The notes under the pieces are model-generated. The model did not search any database, had not been told where the DNA came from, and was given only the letters and a program-made list of their open reading frames with translations. 64,000 nucleotides of DNA, from the NCBI RefSeq assembly GCF_019219025.1, contig NZ_JAHUWN010000012.1:124001-188000 (forward strand), in the 5' to 3' direction. This stretch comes from Bacillus sp. sid0103. GTDB taxonomy: Bacteria; Bacillota; Bacilli; Bacillales_B; DSM-18226. Both the position numbers and the translations under genes were made by a program. Below, in pieces: positions 17,408-24,542 of this stretch (position 1 is the stretch's first letter; every line of letters begins with the position of its first letter).

Positions 17408-18049
17408 CTATTTTTCTTTCACGAGAGCTGTTTCTGGTTTTTGGTTGAATGACAATAGTTCAAATGCAATTCCATAAAGGAATGTGACAAGGAACATGGA
17501 TCCAATCATATCGAAAATGACATGCTGCTTGACAAATAGCGTTGAAATAATGATTAATGTCCCAATAATATGGATACATAAATGGTTAATAATATGCTTG
17601 TTTTTAATATGAAGTGAAGCAAGCATTATTGTAAATGTGGTAAGCACATGGATACTTGGGAAACAATTAAACGGACGATCATTTGCGTAAATAAATTGAA
17701 CTAGATTATTAAAGAAATTATCCCCTACAATAGTTGGTCTTGGAACTGTTGTTTGGAAGAAGAAATAAATAATAAAACAAATTAACTCTCCCACAACAAT
17801 TAAAATTAACGTCTTCAGGTATACTTTTGTGTCCTTAAAACAAAAGTATACAAGATAACAAAAGATATACGCATACCAGAGGATGTAGGGAATGATAAAA
17901 ACCGACAAAAACGGAATCGCCTGGTCGAAGGAAGTACTAATATCAATCGATCTATGTGAACGTGAATTTAATAACTCATAAATTTTGGCCAGAACTGGTA
18001 TGACCAGCAGGAATAATAAGTAGGGAGCTTTTTTCATTAAATTTTTCAA
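17408..18049 (-). CDS. PAP2 superfamily membrane phosphatase/transferase
   Basis: 213 residues from a TTG at 18049, which has GGAGGG seven bases upstream; an ATG at 18115 in the same frame lacks an SD. Six hydrophobic segments. The three PAP2 motifs are present in divergent form. They are TVPRP (C1), NCFPSIHV with the catalytic His region (C2), and KQHVIFDMIGS (C3, H and D). This order and the CFPSIHV form match the integral-membrane PAP2 subgroup that includes inositol-phosphotransferase-like and phosphatidylglycerol-phosphatase-like enzymes. The substrate is probably a lipid phosphate. It is a single minus-strand gene after the coat cluster. Confidence 0.85.
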   Translation of the reverse strand: MKNLMKKAPYLLFLLVIPVLAKIYELLNSRSHRSIDISTSFDQAIPFLSVFIIPYILWYAYIFCYLVYFCFKDTKVYLKTLILIVVGELICFIIYFFFQTTVPRPTIVGDNFFNNLVQFIYANDRPFNCFPSIHVLTTFTIMLASLHIKNKHIINHLCIHIIGTLIIISTLFVKQHVIFDMIGSMFLVTFLYGIAFELLSFNQKPETALVKEK

Positions 18050-18254
18050 GTAAGATCCCTCCTTTAATAAATTAATAACTTTATAGATTTCTAACTTGAA
18101 AATTGCCGACCACACTACATAATACCATAAAAATGGTGAAAATAAATGGAATTTCCAAATTTCCTCAGTAATTTTGTCTAGGAATTAATTTTCTTCTATC
18201 GGGGTCACTTTACTTCTGTGTGACATTCTTGAAGTTATTCATGGTGTCATTCAT

Positions 18255-18267
18255 GGTGTCAGGCACT
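18255..18267. repeat. Dispersed 13-bp motif GGTGTCAGGCACT (variant copy)
   Basis: One copy of the semi-palindromic GGTGTCAGGCACC word that recurs in this window (also 19366, 21417, 32644, 47615 and 47639). A half copy, GGTGTCAT, lies 12 bases upstream. This copy ends in T instead of C. Confidence 0.75.
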
Positions 18268-18370
18268 ATTCGTGGACACTCCTAACAATTTGTCCGTATC
18301 CAGTGGACACTACGTCTAAAAAATGGAGAAACCTTTGTATTGGGTTTCTCTTTTTGTTTTTAACTGTTTC

Positions 18371-18734
18371 TTATGCCCCTGCTTGTTTTCGTGTGAATCC
18401 ATGGTATCTTGTGCCCTGGAATTCAACCTCGCCGATATCGCCTTCTGCCAGGAGTCCATACTCGCGACCGCCCACGCTGAATTCCATCCGGTCACCGCTT
18501 TCAACTTGAAATGTGACATAGTACCATGTAATGGTCTTCCCCTCCGCCACTCACTTCAAGTCTTTTGGATACAACTACAGCCACCACTTTTAAGCGTGGT
18601 TGTTTATTATTATGACTCCACGTTTTAATCCCCTTAATAATCACAAATAGAATGATCCCCGCGATAATTACAAAAAAAATAGGGATAATTGTAAACATTA
18701 AATCAAACATCTCAAACCCATCATTAAAGCCCAT
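18371..18734 (-). pseudogene. DUF2500-family membrane protein, frameshifted
   Basis: The first frame (from ATG 18734) gives a membrane anchor and KVVAVVVSKRLEVSGGGEDHY, then drifts to MVLCHISS and a stop at 18501-18503. A one-base shift at about 18520-18540 restores YYVTFQVESGDRMEFSVGGREYG and EFQGTRYHGF, the conserved C-terminal half of DUF2500 proteins, ending at TAA 18371-18373. The two halves together make one ~120-residue protein, so the gene is disrupted or carries a sequencing error. Confidence 0.8.
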
Positions 18735-18929
18735 TCCTCCAGCCCCCTCCTATCTCTCTACAATGGAAAATACTTGAATAATAGTTCTCTTTTCCAATAT
18801 ATATGATGGATTTCCTCTGTAGCAAGAATATTTTAAAAAATTCGGGATTTAAAGTAGGAACAAAAGTGTCCCAGCAGGATATTATGCTAAACTAAATACA
18901 ACATACTTAGAGATAAAGGTGGTGAAACT

Positions 18930-19322
18930 GTGGATCGTATCATCCTGTTTGATGGCGTATGTAATCTCTGCAATTCAAGTGTGCAATTCATTATTAAAAG
19001 AGACTCGGCTGGCTATTTTAAGTTTGCTTCACTGCAAAGCCAAACCGGTCAGACACTTTTAAAGAAGCATGGCTTGAACAATGATTTAAACAGTTTCGTC
19101 CTAATTGAAAATGACAAGGTCTATCTTAAATCAAGTGCTGCCCTTCGCGTTTGCAGTAAACTAGGCACAGTGTGGCGGATATTTTCGATTTTCCGGTTCC
19201 TACCTTCATTTATCAGAGATTTCCTTTACGATATTGTTGCAAAAAATCGATATAAATGGTTTGGAAAAGAAGAAAGCTGTATGCTCCCTTTGCCAGAATG
19301 GAAGCAAAGATTTTTAGACTAA
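18930..19322 (+). CDS. DCC-family thiol-disulfide oxidoreductase-like protein (YuxK type)
   Basis: 130 residues from a GTG (GTG GAT CGT) preceded by AAAGGTGG. The DGVCNLCNSSVQFI motif near residue 8 is the family's DxxCxxC active-site segment. FKFASLQSQTG and YLKSSAALRVCSKLG are the usual following blocks, and the protein ends at the normal family length. It is thought to be a thioredoxin-fold redox protein, but the partner is unknown. It is single, and the terminator is unclear; a copy of the 13-bp dispersed motif (19366) lies just downstream. Confidence 0.9.
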   Translation: MDRIILFDGVCNLCNSSVQFIIKRDSAGYFKFASLQSQTGQTLLKKHGLNNDLNSFVLIENDKVYLKSSAALRVCSKLGTVWRIFSIFRFLPSFIRDFLYDIVAKNRYKWFGKEESCMLPLPEWKQRFLD

Positions 19323-19365
19323 GGTGAGAATCAAACCATTACCAATTTCAAAGCAAACGTGGAAT

Positions 19366-19378
19366 GGTGCCTGACACC
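19366..19378. repeat. Dispersed motif GGTGCCTGACACC
   Basis: Exact copy of the 13-bp word, in the orientation opposite to the 21417 copy, between the DCC gene and the M14 peptidase gene. Confidence 0.8.
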
Positions 19379-19451
19379 ATAAATCTAACAAATAATTTAT
19401 TCCGGATAGCATAGATATTATTAATACTATTTTTTATGCAGGAGGGTCTAA

Positions 19452-20642
19452 ATGGAGATTGTTGTTAGACAAGGTGATTCATTATGGCGTTACAGCCAGA
19501 TGTTTCATGTTAATTTACAGCTATTGAATGATTCCAACCCAACGATTGATCCAAATAATCTTTCTGTCGGCCAACAGGTACAGATACCTGGTTTTGTTGC
19601 CAACGAACATCAGATACGTCCCGGAGACACTTTTTGGAGCATTGCACAAAACATGAATCTTCCACTTGAAGCAGTGGAGTTGGTTAATCCCGAGTTAGAT
19701 GCATCAAATCTCACACAAGGGCAAACGGTTACGGTTCCAACACGGATTACCGGGAGGTTAGTGGAAAGTGGCCAAAAATATGATTACAGCAAACTGCTGA
19801 ATGATATGAACCGATTAAAAGAGGCATATCCATTTTTGCAAGTATCCACTATAGGTAAGACCGTTCTAGGAAACGAAATTTCTGAAATCAGGTTAGGAAC
19901 AGGTGAAAAAAGGGTTCATTATAATGGTTCCTTCCATGCCAATGAGTGGATTACGTCGTTGGTGATTATGACTTTTTTGAATGATTATTTATTATCGCTA
20001 ACTAATCACTATCCGATCAGAGGTCTTCAATCATTTCCTCTGTATCAACAAAGTACATTGTCGATCGTCCCAATGGTTAATCCTGATGGAGTTGACCTCG
20101 TATTAAATGGTCCACCTGAAAATGAAAACTGGCAAAGAAAAGTGGTTGATTTAAATAAAGGAAGTACAGACTTTACGGAATGGAAAGCAAATATTAGAGG
20201 TGTCGATCTAAATGACCAATTCCCGGCTAGATGGGAATTAGAGAAGGCACGAAACCCAAATGAGCCTGGCCCGAGAGACTATGTGGGGGAAAAACCCTTA
20301 TTAGAGCCAGAAGCCATTGCTATGGCGAAACTGACAAAGGAACGTGATTTTGCAAGGGTGCTGGCCTTCCATACACAAGGTGAGGTCATCTATTGGGGAT
20401 TTGAAAATCTCGAGCCTGCTGAATCAGAAGAGATAGTAAAAGAATTTTGCCGTGTCAGTGGATATGAACCGGTTAAAACTCTTGAAAGCTATGCAGGTTT
20501 CAAGGACTGGTTTATTCAAGATTGGCAGCGAACAGGCTTCACAATTGAGCTCGGCCGTGGAATTAATCCCCTTCCGTTATCAATGTTTGATGATATTTAT
20601 AAAAAATCACTGGGAATTTTCTTGGCAGGACTTTATATGTAA
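19452..20642 (+). CDS. LysM-containing M14 zinc peptidase (gamma-D-glutamyl-diaminopimelate endopeptidase type)
   Basis: 396 residues. Two LysM domains occupy residues ~2-50 (VVRQGDSLWRYSQMF) and ~54-98 (HQIRPGDTFWSIAQ). A carboxypeptidase-A-like M14 domain fills the rest. Zinc ligands are visible as FHANE (His and Glu, ~157-161) and HTQGE (His, ~297). The catalytic Glu is in TIELGRG (~364). The layout matches Bacillus endopeptidase I, which cuts the gamma-D-Glu-meso-DAP bond in cell-wall peptides, and in sporulating bacteria such enzymes may recycle wall or act in the mother cell. There is no signal peptide, so it probably acts in the cytoplasm or after lysis. AGGAGGG precedes the ATG. Confidence 0.9.
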   Translation: MEIVVRQGDSLWRYSQMFHVNLQLLNDSNPTIDPNNLSVGQQVQIPGFVANEHQIRPGDTFWSIAQNMNLPLEAVELVNPELDASNLTQGQTVTVPTRITGRLVESGQKYDYSKLLNDMNRLKEAYPFLQVSTIGKTVLGNEISEIRLGTGEKRVHYNGSFHANEWITSLVIMTFLNDYLLSLTNHYPIRGLQSFPLYQQSTLSIVPMVNPDGVDLVLNGPPENENWQRKVVDLNKGSTDFTEWKANIRGVDLNDQFPARWELEKARNPNEPGPRDYVGEKPLLEPEAIAMAKLTKERDFARVLAFHTQGEVIYWGFENLEPAESEEIVKEFCRVSGYEPVKTLESYAGFKDWFIQDWQRTGFTIELGRGINPLPLSMFDDIYKKSLGIFLAGLYM

Positions 20643-20643
20643 A

Positions 20644-20807
20644 GGCTCTTTTCGTAAACTTTGTTGCTTTTGGAGCTTTAAAAGGGTCATTTACTTAGTT
20701 TCTAGGCAATTTTCGCAAATATTCTTACGAAAAGATGCCACGAAGCTATCTAGTTAAACGGGGTTGATGAACTTATACGAAAAACAACAATCTATGTGAA
20801 AATAGCC
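20644..20807. mobile_element. MITE-like element with imperfect terminal inverted repeats
   Basis: The left end begins GGCTCTTTTCGTAAAC and TTTGTTGCTTTT. The right end, read in reverse, begins GGCTATTTTCACATAG and ATTGTTGTTTTT. About two thirds of the first 30 positions match, 164 bp in total, with no coding capacity. It starts one base after the stop codon of the M14 peptidase gene. No target-site duplication is clear. It looks like the small non-autonomous elements common in Bacillus genomes. Confidence 0.5.
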
Positions 20808-20817
20808 TATATAAAAG

Positions 20818-20843
20818 AGGAGGCCGGATAATTCCAGCCTCCT
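20818..20843 (-). terminator. Terminator of the VOC protein gene
   Basis: AGGAGGC (20818-20824) pairs with GCCTCCT (20837-20843). On the minus strand CTCTTTTAT follows. Confidence 0.6.
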
Positions 20844-20854
20844 TTCCCTTAGCT

Positions 20855-21247
20855 TTATGAAGATTTTGTATAATTTAAGTCCCATATTACGCCATATGCA
20901 TCTTTGACTTTCCCGTATTTTGCCCCCCAAAAGGTATCCTGCAGTTCCATGAAAACGTTCCCGCTTTGTCGTAGTGAATCATAAATTTTTTGGATCTCTT
21001 CCTCACTTTCAAATTCCCCTTCCACAACAGTACTCCCTGGAAATGCATCTGAAACCATTAAAAATAAATCACCACTTCTAAATTGTGCATGGATAATACG
21101 GTCATGTGCTTCTGGCGGTGTAGGATAATCCGCCTCACCATAGGTTTGGAGATTGGATATCTCTCCTCCGAACACTTCTCTATAAAAATGTAAGGCCTCT
21201 TTCGCCTTACCATCGAACATTAAATATGGTGTCGCTTGCCCCTTCAT
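20855..21247 (-). CDS. VOC family protein, PhnB/YjdN-like
   Basis: 130 residues, a single glyoxalase/bleomycin-resistance fold. TPYLMFDGKAKEALHFYREVFGGEI at the start, HAQFRSGDLFLMVSDA in the middle and FWGAKYGKVKDAYGVIWDLNY at the end are typical PhnB-like (3-demethylubiquinone-methyltransferase-like) blocks. No activity can be assigned. A paralogue of the same subfamily is at 34743-35171. Confidence 0.9.
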   Translation of the reverse strand: MKGQATPYLMFDGKAKEALHFYREVFGGEISNLQTYGEADYPTPPEAHDRIIHAQFRSGDLFLMVSDAFPGSTVVEGEFESEEEIQKIYDSLRQSGNVFMELQDTFWGAKYGKVKDAYGVIWDLNYTKSS

Positions 21248-21341
21248 TTATAACTTCCCTTTCGTTGAAAACCTCAATATTTATTTACAACATATCCCAC
21301 AAAAAGACCTGCTTTTTATAGAATTATTTTTTCATTCCCGT

Positions 21342-21902
21342 TTACGCCCCCTGATATGACGCCTTATGGAACCTTTCAATATACTTGAAGAGTTCTTCAC
21401 CGTGTTTAGGTAAATTGGTGTCAGGCACCAATGTTACATACATCGCTCGATAGGATTCAGGAACCCATATGTAATCGTGGATGTAGTCAGTCATTGTAAA
21501 TCCGCACTTTTCCCAAAATTGATTTCTTGCCAGTGTTTCAGGTGTATCTGCAGATTCTACTTCAATCACTAGACTTTTCACTCTTAATTTGGTCAGCGCC
21601 CAATCTGAGATATAGTTCATCATTTTCAATCCAATTCCGCGATGCTGCCATTTTGATGCGACGGTAAGATAATCTATGATTAAAGCATCGGTTCCTTCGA
21701 GTTTACCTGTTAACCCCATGGCCACTACATGGCTCTCTACAATCCCAATATGTAAGTAACAAAGTTGTTTCCGGAACATGTTGCGAATGATTTTCTCCGG
21801 CTTTGCTCCCTTTCCATCGAAAGCTTTGTGGTAAATAGGACCTACCTGTTCGTTCCATAATCGGGCATCCCATTGATTTAATGTTTTAAATTCCAAGGGC
21901 AA
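21342..21902 (-). CDS. GNAT family N-acetyltransferase carrying the 13-bp dispersed motif near its C-terminus
   Basis: 186 residues. KWQHRGIGLKMMNYI (~84-98) is the acetyl-CoA loop (Q/RxxGxG/A). IEVESADTPETLARNQFWEKCGF (~118-140) is the GNAT C-terminal strand-helix segment. The acceptor is unknown. Near the end the DNA contains GGTGTCAGGCACC, so the protein reads LVPDTNLP there, followed by ~18 residues; that part may be a recent, repeat-derived extension. It may be transcribed through the structured segment at 21968-22090. Confidence 0.85.
   Translation of the reverse strand: MPLEFKTLNQWDARLWNEQVGPIYHKAFDGKGAKPEKIIRNMFRKQLCYLHIGIVESHVVAMGLTGKLEGTDALIIDYLTVASKWQHRGIGLKMMNYISDWALTKLRVKSLVIEVESADTPETLARNQFWEKCGFTMTDYIHDYIWVPESYRAMYVTLVPDTNLPKHGEELFKYIERFHKASYQGA
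21417..21429. repeat. Dispersed motif GGTGTCAGGCACC inside a coding sequence
   Basis: Exact copy located inside the GNAT gene, read as codons for VPDT. It shows the motif can lie within genes. Confidence 0.8.
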
Positions 21903-21967
21903 TTTGCCTCCTACGCCTTTCTTTTATTACCAAATTACCCATGAATCATGATTTTTATAAAAAAAAG

Positions 21968-22090
21968 AACCTTTGAATTAAATTCAAAGGTTAAAATGAG
22001 AACTTGGTGGTCTATGCCAAGTCCCTAATTAGGAGGTCTAAACTCAGAAGAATTTAAACAATTACATCTTACCATTTTCTAAAAATTCAA
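21968..22090 (-). other. Orphan terminator and hairpins upstream of the GNAT gene
   Basis: On the minus strand a 10-bp stem, AACCTTTGAA (21968-21977) with TTCAAAGGTT (21983-21992), is followed by eight T. It ends ~55 nt before the GNAT start. No gene upstream on this strand would need it. Two more small hairpins precede it: ACTTGG/CCAAGT (22003-22023 area) and the palindrome CCTAATTAGG (22024-22033). The rest of 21903-22230 shows no gene. This could be a leader with an attenuator. Confidence 0.45.
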
Positions 22091-22230
22091 TCAACCATTA
22101 TTGCTTTAAAGCGAAAAAGTGGTTCGAAAGACACAGCAATTTGTAAATAATTTCTACAAACAAACTTCGCTTTGGTATAGGAGTAATACGATAATTGTCT
22201 GTACCTAAAAAACTAAAGGTGTGAACATTT

Positions 22231-22767
22231 ATGGATTCTTTTCGAAAAGTGGTATTATTCATTGCCACTAGTTTAGATGGCTTTATCGCTAGGGAAAACG
22301 GAAGTTTAGATTGGTTGTTTGCCATTGAAGGTGAAGGTGACAATGGCTTTACACAATTTTACCAAACGATTGACACTATTGTCATGGGGCGAGGGACATA
22401 TGATTACTTAATGGCAATAGTCGAGGAATATCCACATGCCGATCAAAAAACCTATATATTTTCCCGCCAAGAAAACAGACAAGACCTAGGACCACAAGTA
22501 GAATACGTCTCAGAAGACATAGCTGGCTTCGTTCAAAAGTTAAAAAATCAGGACGGTTCGAACATCTGGCTTGTGGGCGGTGCTGAATTATTTAAACAAT
22601 ACATAAAAGAAAAGCTTGTCGATGAATTTATCATAAGCCTCTCGCCCATTATTTTAGGAAAAGGGATTCCCCTCTTTAATCAAAACAACCCTGAAATAAA
22701 ATTAGAATTAATGGAACAAAAACGATATGGTCAATTTGTTCAACTGCATTATCTGGTCCACAGGTAG
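22231..22767 (+). CDS. Dihydrofolate reductase-family protein (RibD C-terminal domain type)
   Basis: 178 residues. VVLFIATSLDGFIARENGSLDWL (1-28) and TIVMGRGTYDYL, then IWLVGGAELFKQYIKE are the RibD_C/DHFR-like NADPH-binding landmarks, as in B. subtilis YwjB/YyaP. It lacks the deaminase half of RibD, so it is not a riboflavin enzyme by itself. Substrate unknown. AAAGGTG precedes the ATG and a strong terminator follows. Confidence 0.9.
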   Translation: MDSFRKVVLFIATSLDGFIARENGSLDWLFAIEGEGDNGFTQFYQTIDTIVMGRGTYDYLMAIVEEYPHADQKTYIFSRQENRQDLGPQVEYVSEDIAGFVQKLKNQDGSNIWLVGGAELFKQYIKEKLVDEFIISLSPIILGKGIPLFNQNNPEIKLELMEQKRYGQFVQLHYLVHR

Positions 22768-22783
22768 TTAGTATAGAAATATG

Positions 22784-22820
22784 ACGGGCTCTGTATTCCA
22801 ATACAGGGCCCGTTTTTATT
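22784..22820 (+). terminator. Terminator of the DHFR-family gene
   Basis: ACGGGCTCTGTATT (22784-22797) pairs with AATACAGGGCCCGT (22800-22813), one mismatch, followed by TTTTTATTTTTTT. Confidence 0.9.
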
Positions 22821-22872
22821 TTTTTCGAAAAAAAATATCTTCCCCCCTTCAGAAAAACTTAATAATTCATTG

Positions 22873-22901
22873 TTGACATACCTGTATATACAAGTTAGAA
22901 T
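22873..22901 (+). promoter_or_regulatory. treP promoter (SigA type) with a TreR operator in its spacer
   Basis: TTGACA (22873-22878), a 17-bp spacer and TAGAAT (22896-22901). The spacer contains TGTATATACA, the core of the B. subtilis trehalose operator. Confidence 0.85.
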
Positions 22902-22915
22902 TGAAAACGTAATCA
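22901..22915 (+). promoter_or_regulatory. CcpA cre site
   Basis: TTGAAAACGTAATCA matches WTGNAANCGNWNNCW at every position and overlaps the transcription start region of treP, so carbon catabolite repression by CcpA is expected. Confidence 0.8.
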
Positions 22916-22917
22916 AT

Positions 22918-22933
22918 ACTTGTATATACAAGT
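22918..22933 (+). promoter_or_regulatory. TreR operator (second, perfect palindrome)
   Basis: ACTTGTATATACAAGT is a perfect 16-bp palindrome containing the known tre operator core TTGTATATACAA. It lies about 38 bp after the first operator, suitable for cooperative repression by TreR. Confidence 0.85.
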
Positions 22934-23034
22934 TGCGGATGTTTATGAAACCGCACCCATAGCCTGTATATAGAGTGATAAAAAAATAGAAGATAAAAAA
23001 TGGGGATATACCCATAAAACAGGGGGAAAGAAAA

Positions 23035-24459
23035 ATGACGAACTACACAGATCCTTCAAAGGATCTCTTAAAACACATTGGCGGTAAAGAGAACATTGCT
23101 GCCGTTACCCATTGTGTTACCAGAATGCGCTTTGTTTTAAACGATCCAAGCAAAGCAAATGTAGAAGAAATTGAATCCATTAAACTTGTAAAAGGTACAT
23201 TTACCCAGGCTGGGCAATTTCAGGTCATCATTGGGAACGAAGTACCTAGCTTTTATAATGAATTTGTCAAAATGGCTGGTGTGGATGGCACATCTAAAGA
23301 GGAAGCAAAAGTAGCAGCACAACAAAATATGAATTGGCTGCAACGCATGATGGCCCACCTTGCAGAAATCTTTACCCCATTAATTCCAGCACTTGTTGTT
23401 GGTGGTTTAATCCTTGGCTTTAGAAACATCATTGGTGATATCAAATTACTGGAAGATGGAACAAAGTCAATTATAGAAGTATCTCAATTTTGGGCAGGAG
23501 TCCACTCCTTCCTTTGGTTGATTGGTGAAGCGGTATTCCACTTCCTTCCAGTCGGTATAACTTGGTCCGTTACGAAAAAAATGGGTGGTTCACAAATTCT
23601 TGGTATCGTCCTTGGTATTACACTCGTATCTCCGCAATTGCTTAATGCCTATGCCGTAGCAGGTGCAAAAGATATTCCTGTTTGGGATTTCGGTTTTGCA
23701 AAAATTGAAATGATTGGTTACCAAGCACAAGTTATCCCTGCCATTTTAGCCGGATTATTACTTGCCTTCTTAGAAACTAGATTACGTAAAATTGTTCCAA
23801 ATTCAATTTCCATGATTGTCGTTCCATTCTTAGCTTTAATTCCAACTGTATTAATCGCTCACACAGTATTAGGCCCTATCGGCTGGAGCATCGGTTCTGG
23901 TATTTCTCATGTTGTGTACTCTAGCTTAACATCTGCCTTTGGCTGGATTTTTGCGGCAATCTTCGGATTTGCTTATGCCCCACTTGTTATCACTGGGTTG
24001 CACCACATGACCAATGCAATTGACTTACAATTAATGAGTGAACTTGGCGGAACAAACCTATGGCCAATGATTGCTCTATCTAATATTGCTCAAGGTTCTG
24101 CAGTACTTGCCATGATCTACATCAATCGTAAAAATGAAGAAGAAAAACAAGTTTCGATTCCAGCTGCTATCTCTTGTTACCTTGGTGTAACCGAGCCAGC
24201 AATGTTTGGGATTAACTTAAAGTACGGCTTCCCATTCCTTGCGGCAATGATTGGTTCAATGTTTGCAGGGGTTGTCTCCGTTGGCAGCCACGTTATGGCT
24301 AACTCAATTGGTGTTGGCGGTATTCCTGGATTCCTTTCTATCCAGGGGCAGCATATGACAATGTTTGCGGTCGCCATGGTGGTAGCAATTGTTGTTCCAT
24401 TCATGCTAACGATTGTCTTTGCTAAAACACGGATGAAGAAATTTTCTTTTAAAAAATAA
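23035..24459 (+). CDS. treP: PTS trehalose-specific EIIBC component
   Basis: 474 residues. The EIIB domain is first, with the phospho-Cys in AAVTHCVTRMRF (~24-35). The EIIC membrane domain follows with about ten helices, including GLHHMTNAIDLQLM (~321) and YLGVTEPAMFGINLKYG (~380), both PTS sugar-site signatures of the sucrose/trehalose branch. It imports trehalose as trehalose-6-phosphate with phosphate from EIIA, supplied by another protein (no EIIA domain here). It is followed by treA and treR in the order known from B. subtilis. The promoter, cre and operators are upstream and an intercistronic terminator lies before treA. Confidence 0.95.
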   Translation: MTNYTDPSKDLLKHIGGKENIAAVTHCVTRMRFVLNDPSKANVEEIESIKLVKGTFTQAGQFQVIIGNEVPSFYNEFVKMAGVDGTSKEEAKVAAQQNMNWLQRMMAHLAEIFTPLIPALVVGGLILGFRNIIGDIKLLEDGTKSIIEVSQFWAGVHSFLWLIGEAVFHFLPVGITWSVTKKMGGSQILGIVLGITLVSPQLLNAYAVAGAKDIPVWDFGFAKIEMIGYQAQVIPAILAGLLLAFLETRLRKIVPNSISMIVVPFLALIPTVLIAHTVLGPIGWSIGSGISHVVYSSLTSAFGWIFAAIFGFAYAPLVITGLHHMTNAIDLQLMSELGGTNLWPMIALSNIAQGSAVLAMIYINRKNEEEKQVSIPAAISCYLGVTEPAMFGINLKYGFPFLAAMIGSMFAGVVSVGSHVMANSIGVGGIPGFLSIQGQHMTMFAVAMVVAIVVPFMLTIVFAKTRMKKFSFKK

Positions 24460-24478
24460 TCGCAAAATCAAATAGTTT

Positions 24479-24503
24479 GGAGGGAGCCATACTCCCTCCT
24501 TTT
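24479..24503 (+). terminator. Intercistronic terminator between treP and treA
   Basis: GGAGGGAG (24479-24486) pairs with CTCCCTCC (24492-24499), followed by TTTT. It is moderately strong and may reduce treA/treR expression relative to treP. Confidence 0.6.
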
Positions 24504-24542
24504 CCTCATTAAATACTTATTTTAACTAGGCAGGTGTTGAAA

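Noticed and set aside
18303..18628. Plus- and minus-strand frames over the DUF2500 locus
   Set aside because: They do not match DUF2500; the two-frame minus-strand reading explains the region better.
22749..23015. Minus-strand frame over the treP promoter
   Set aside because: It spans the well-defined promoter, cre and operators and the terminator of the DHFR-like gene.
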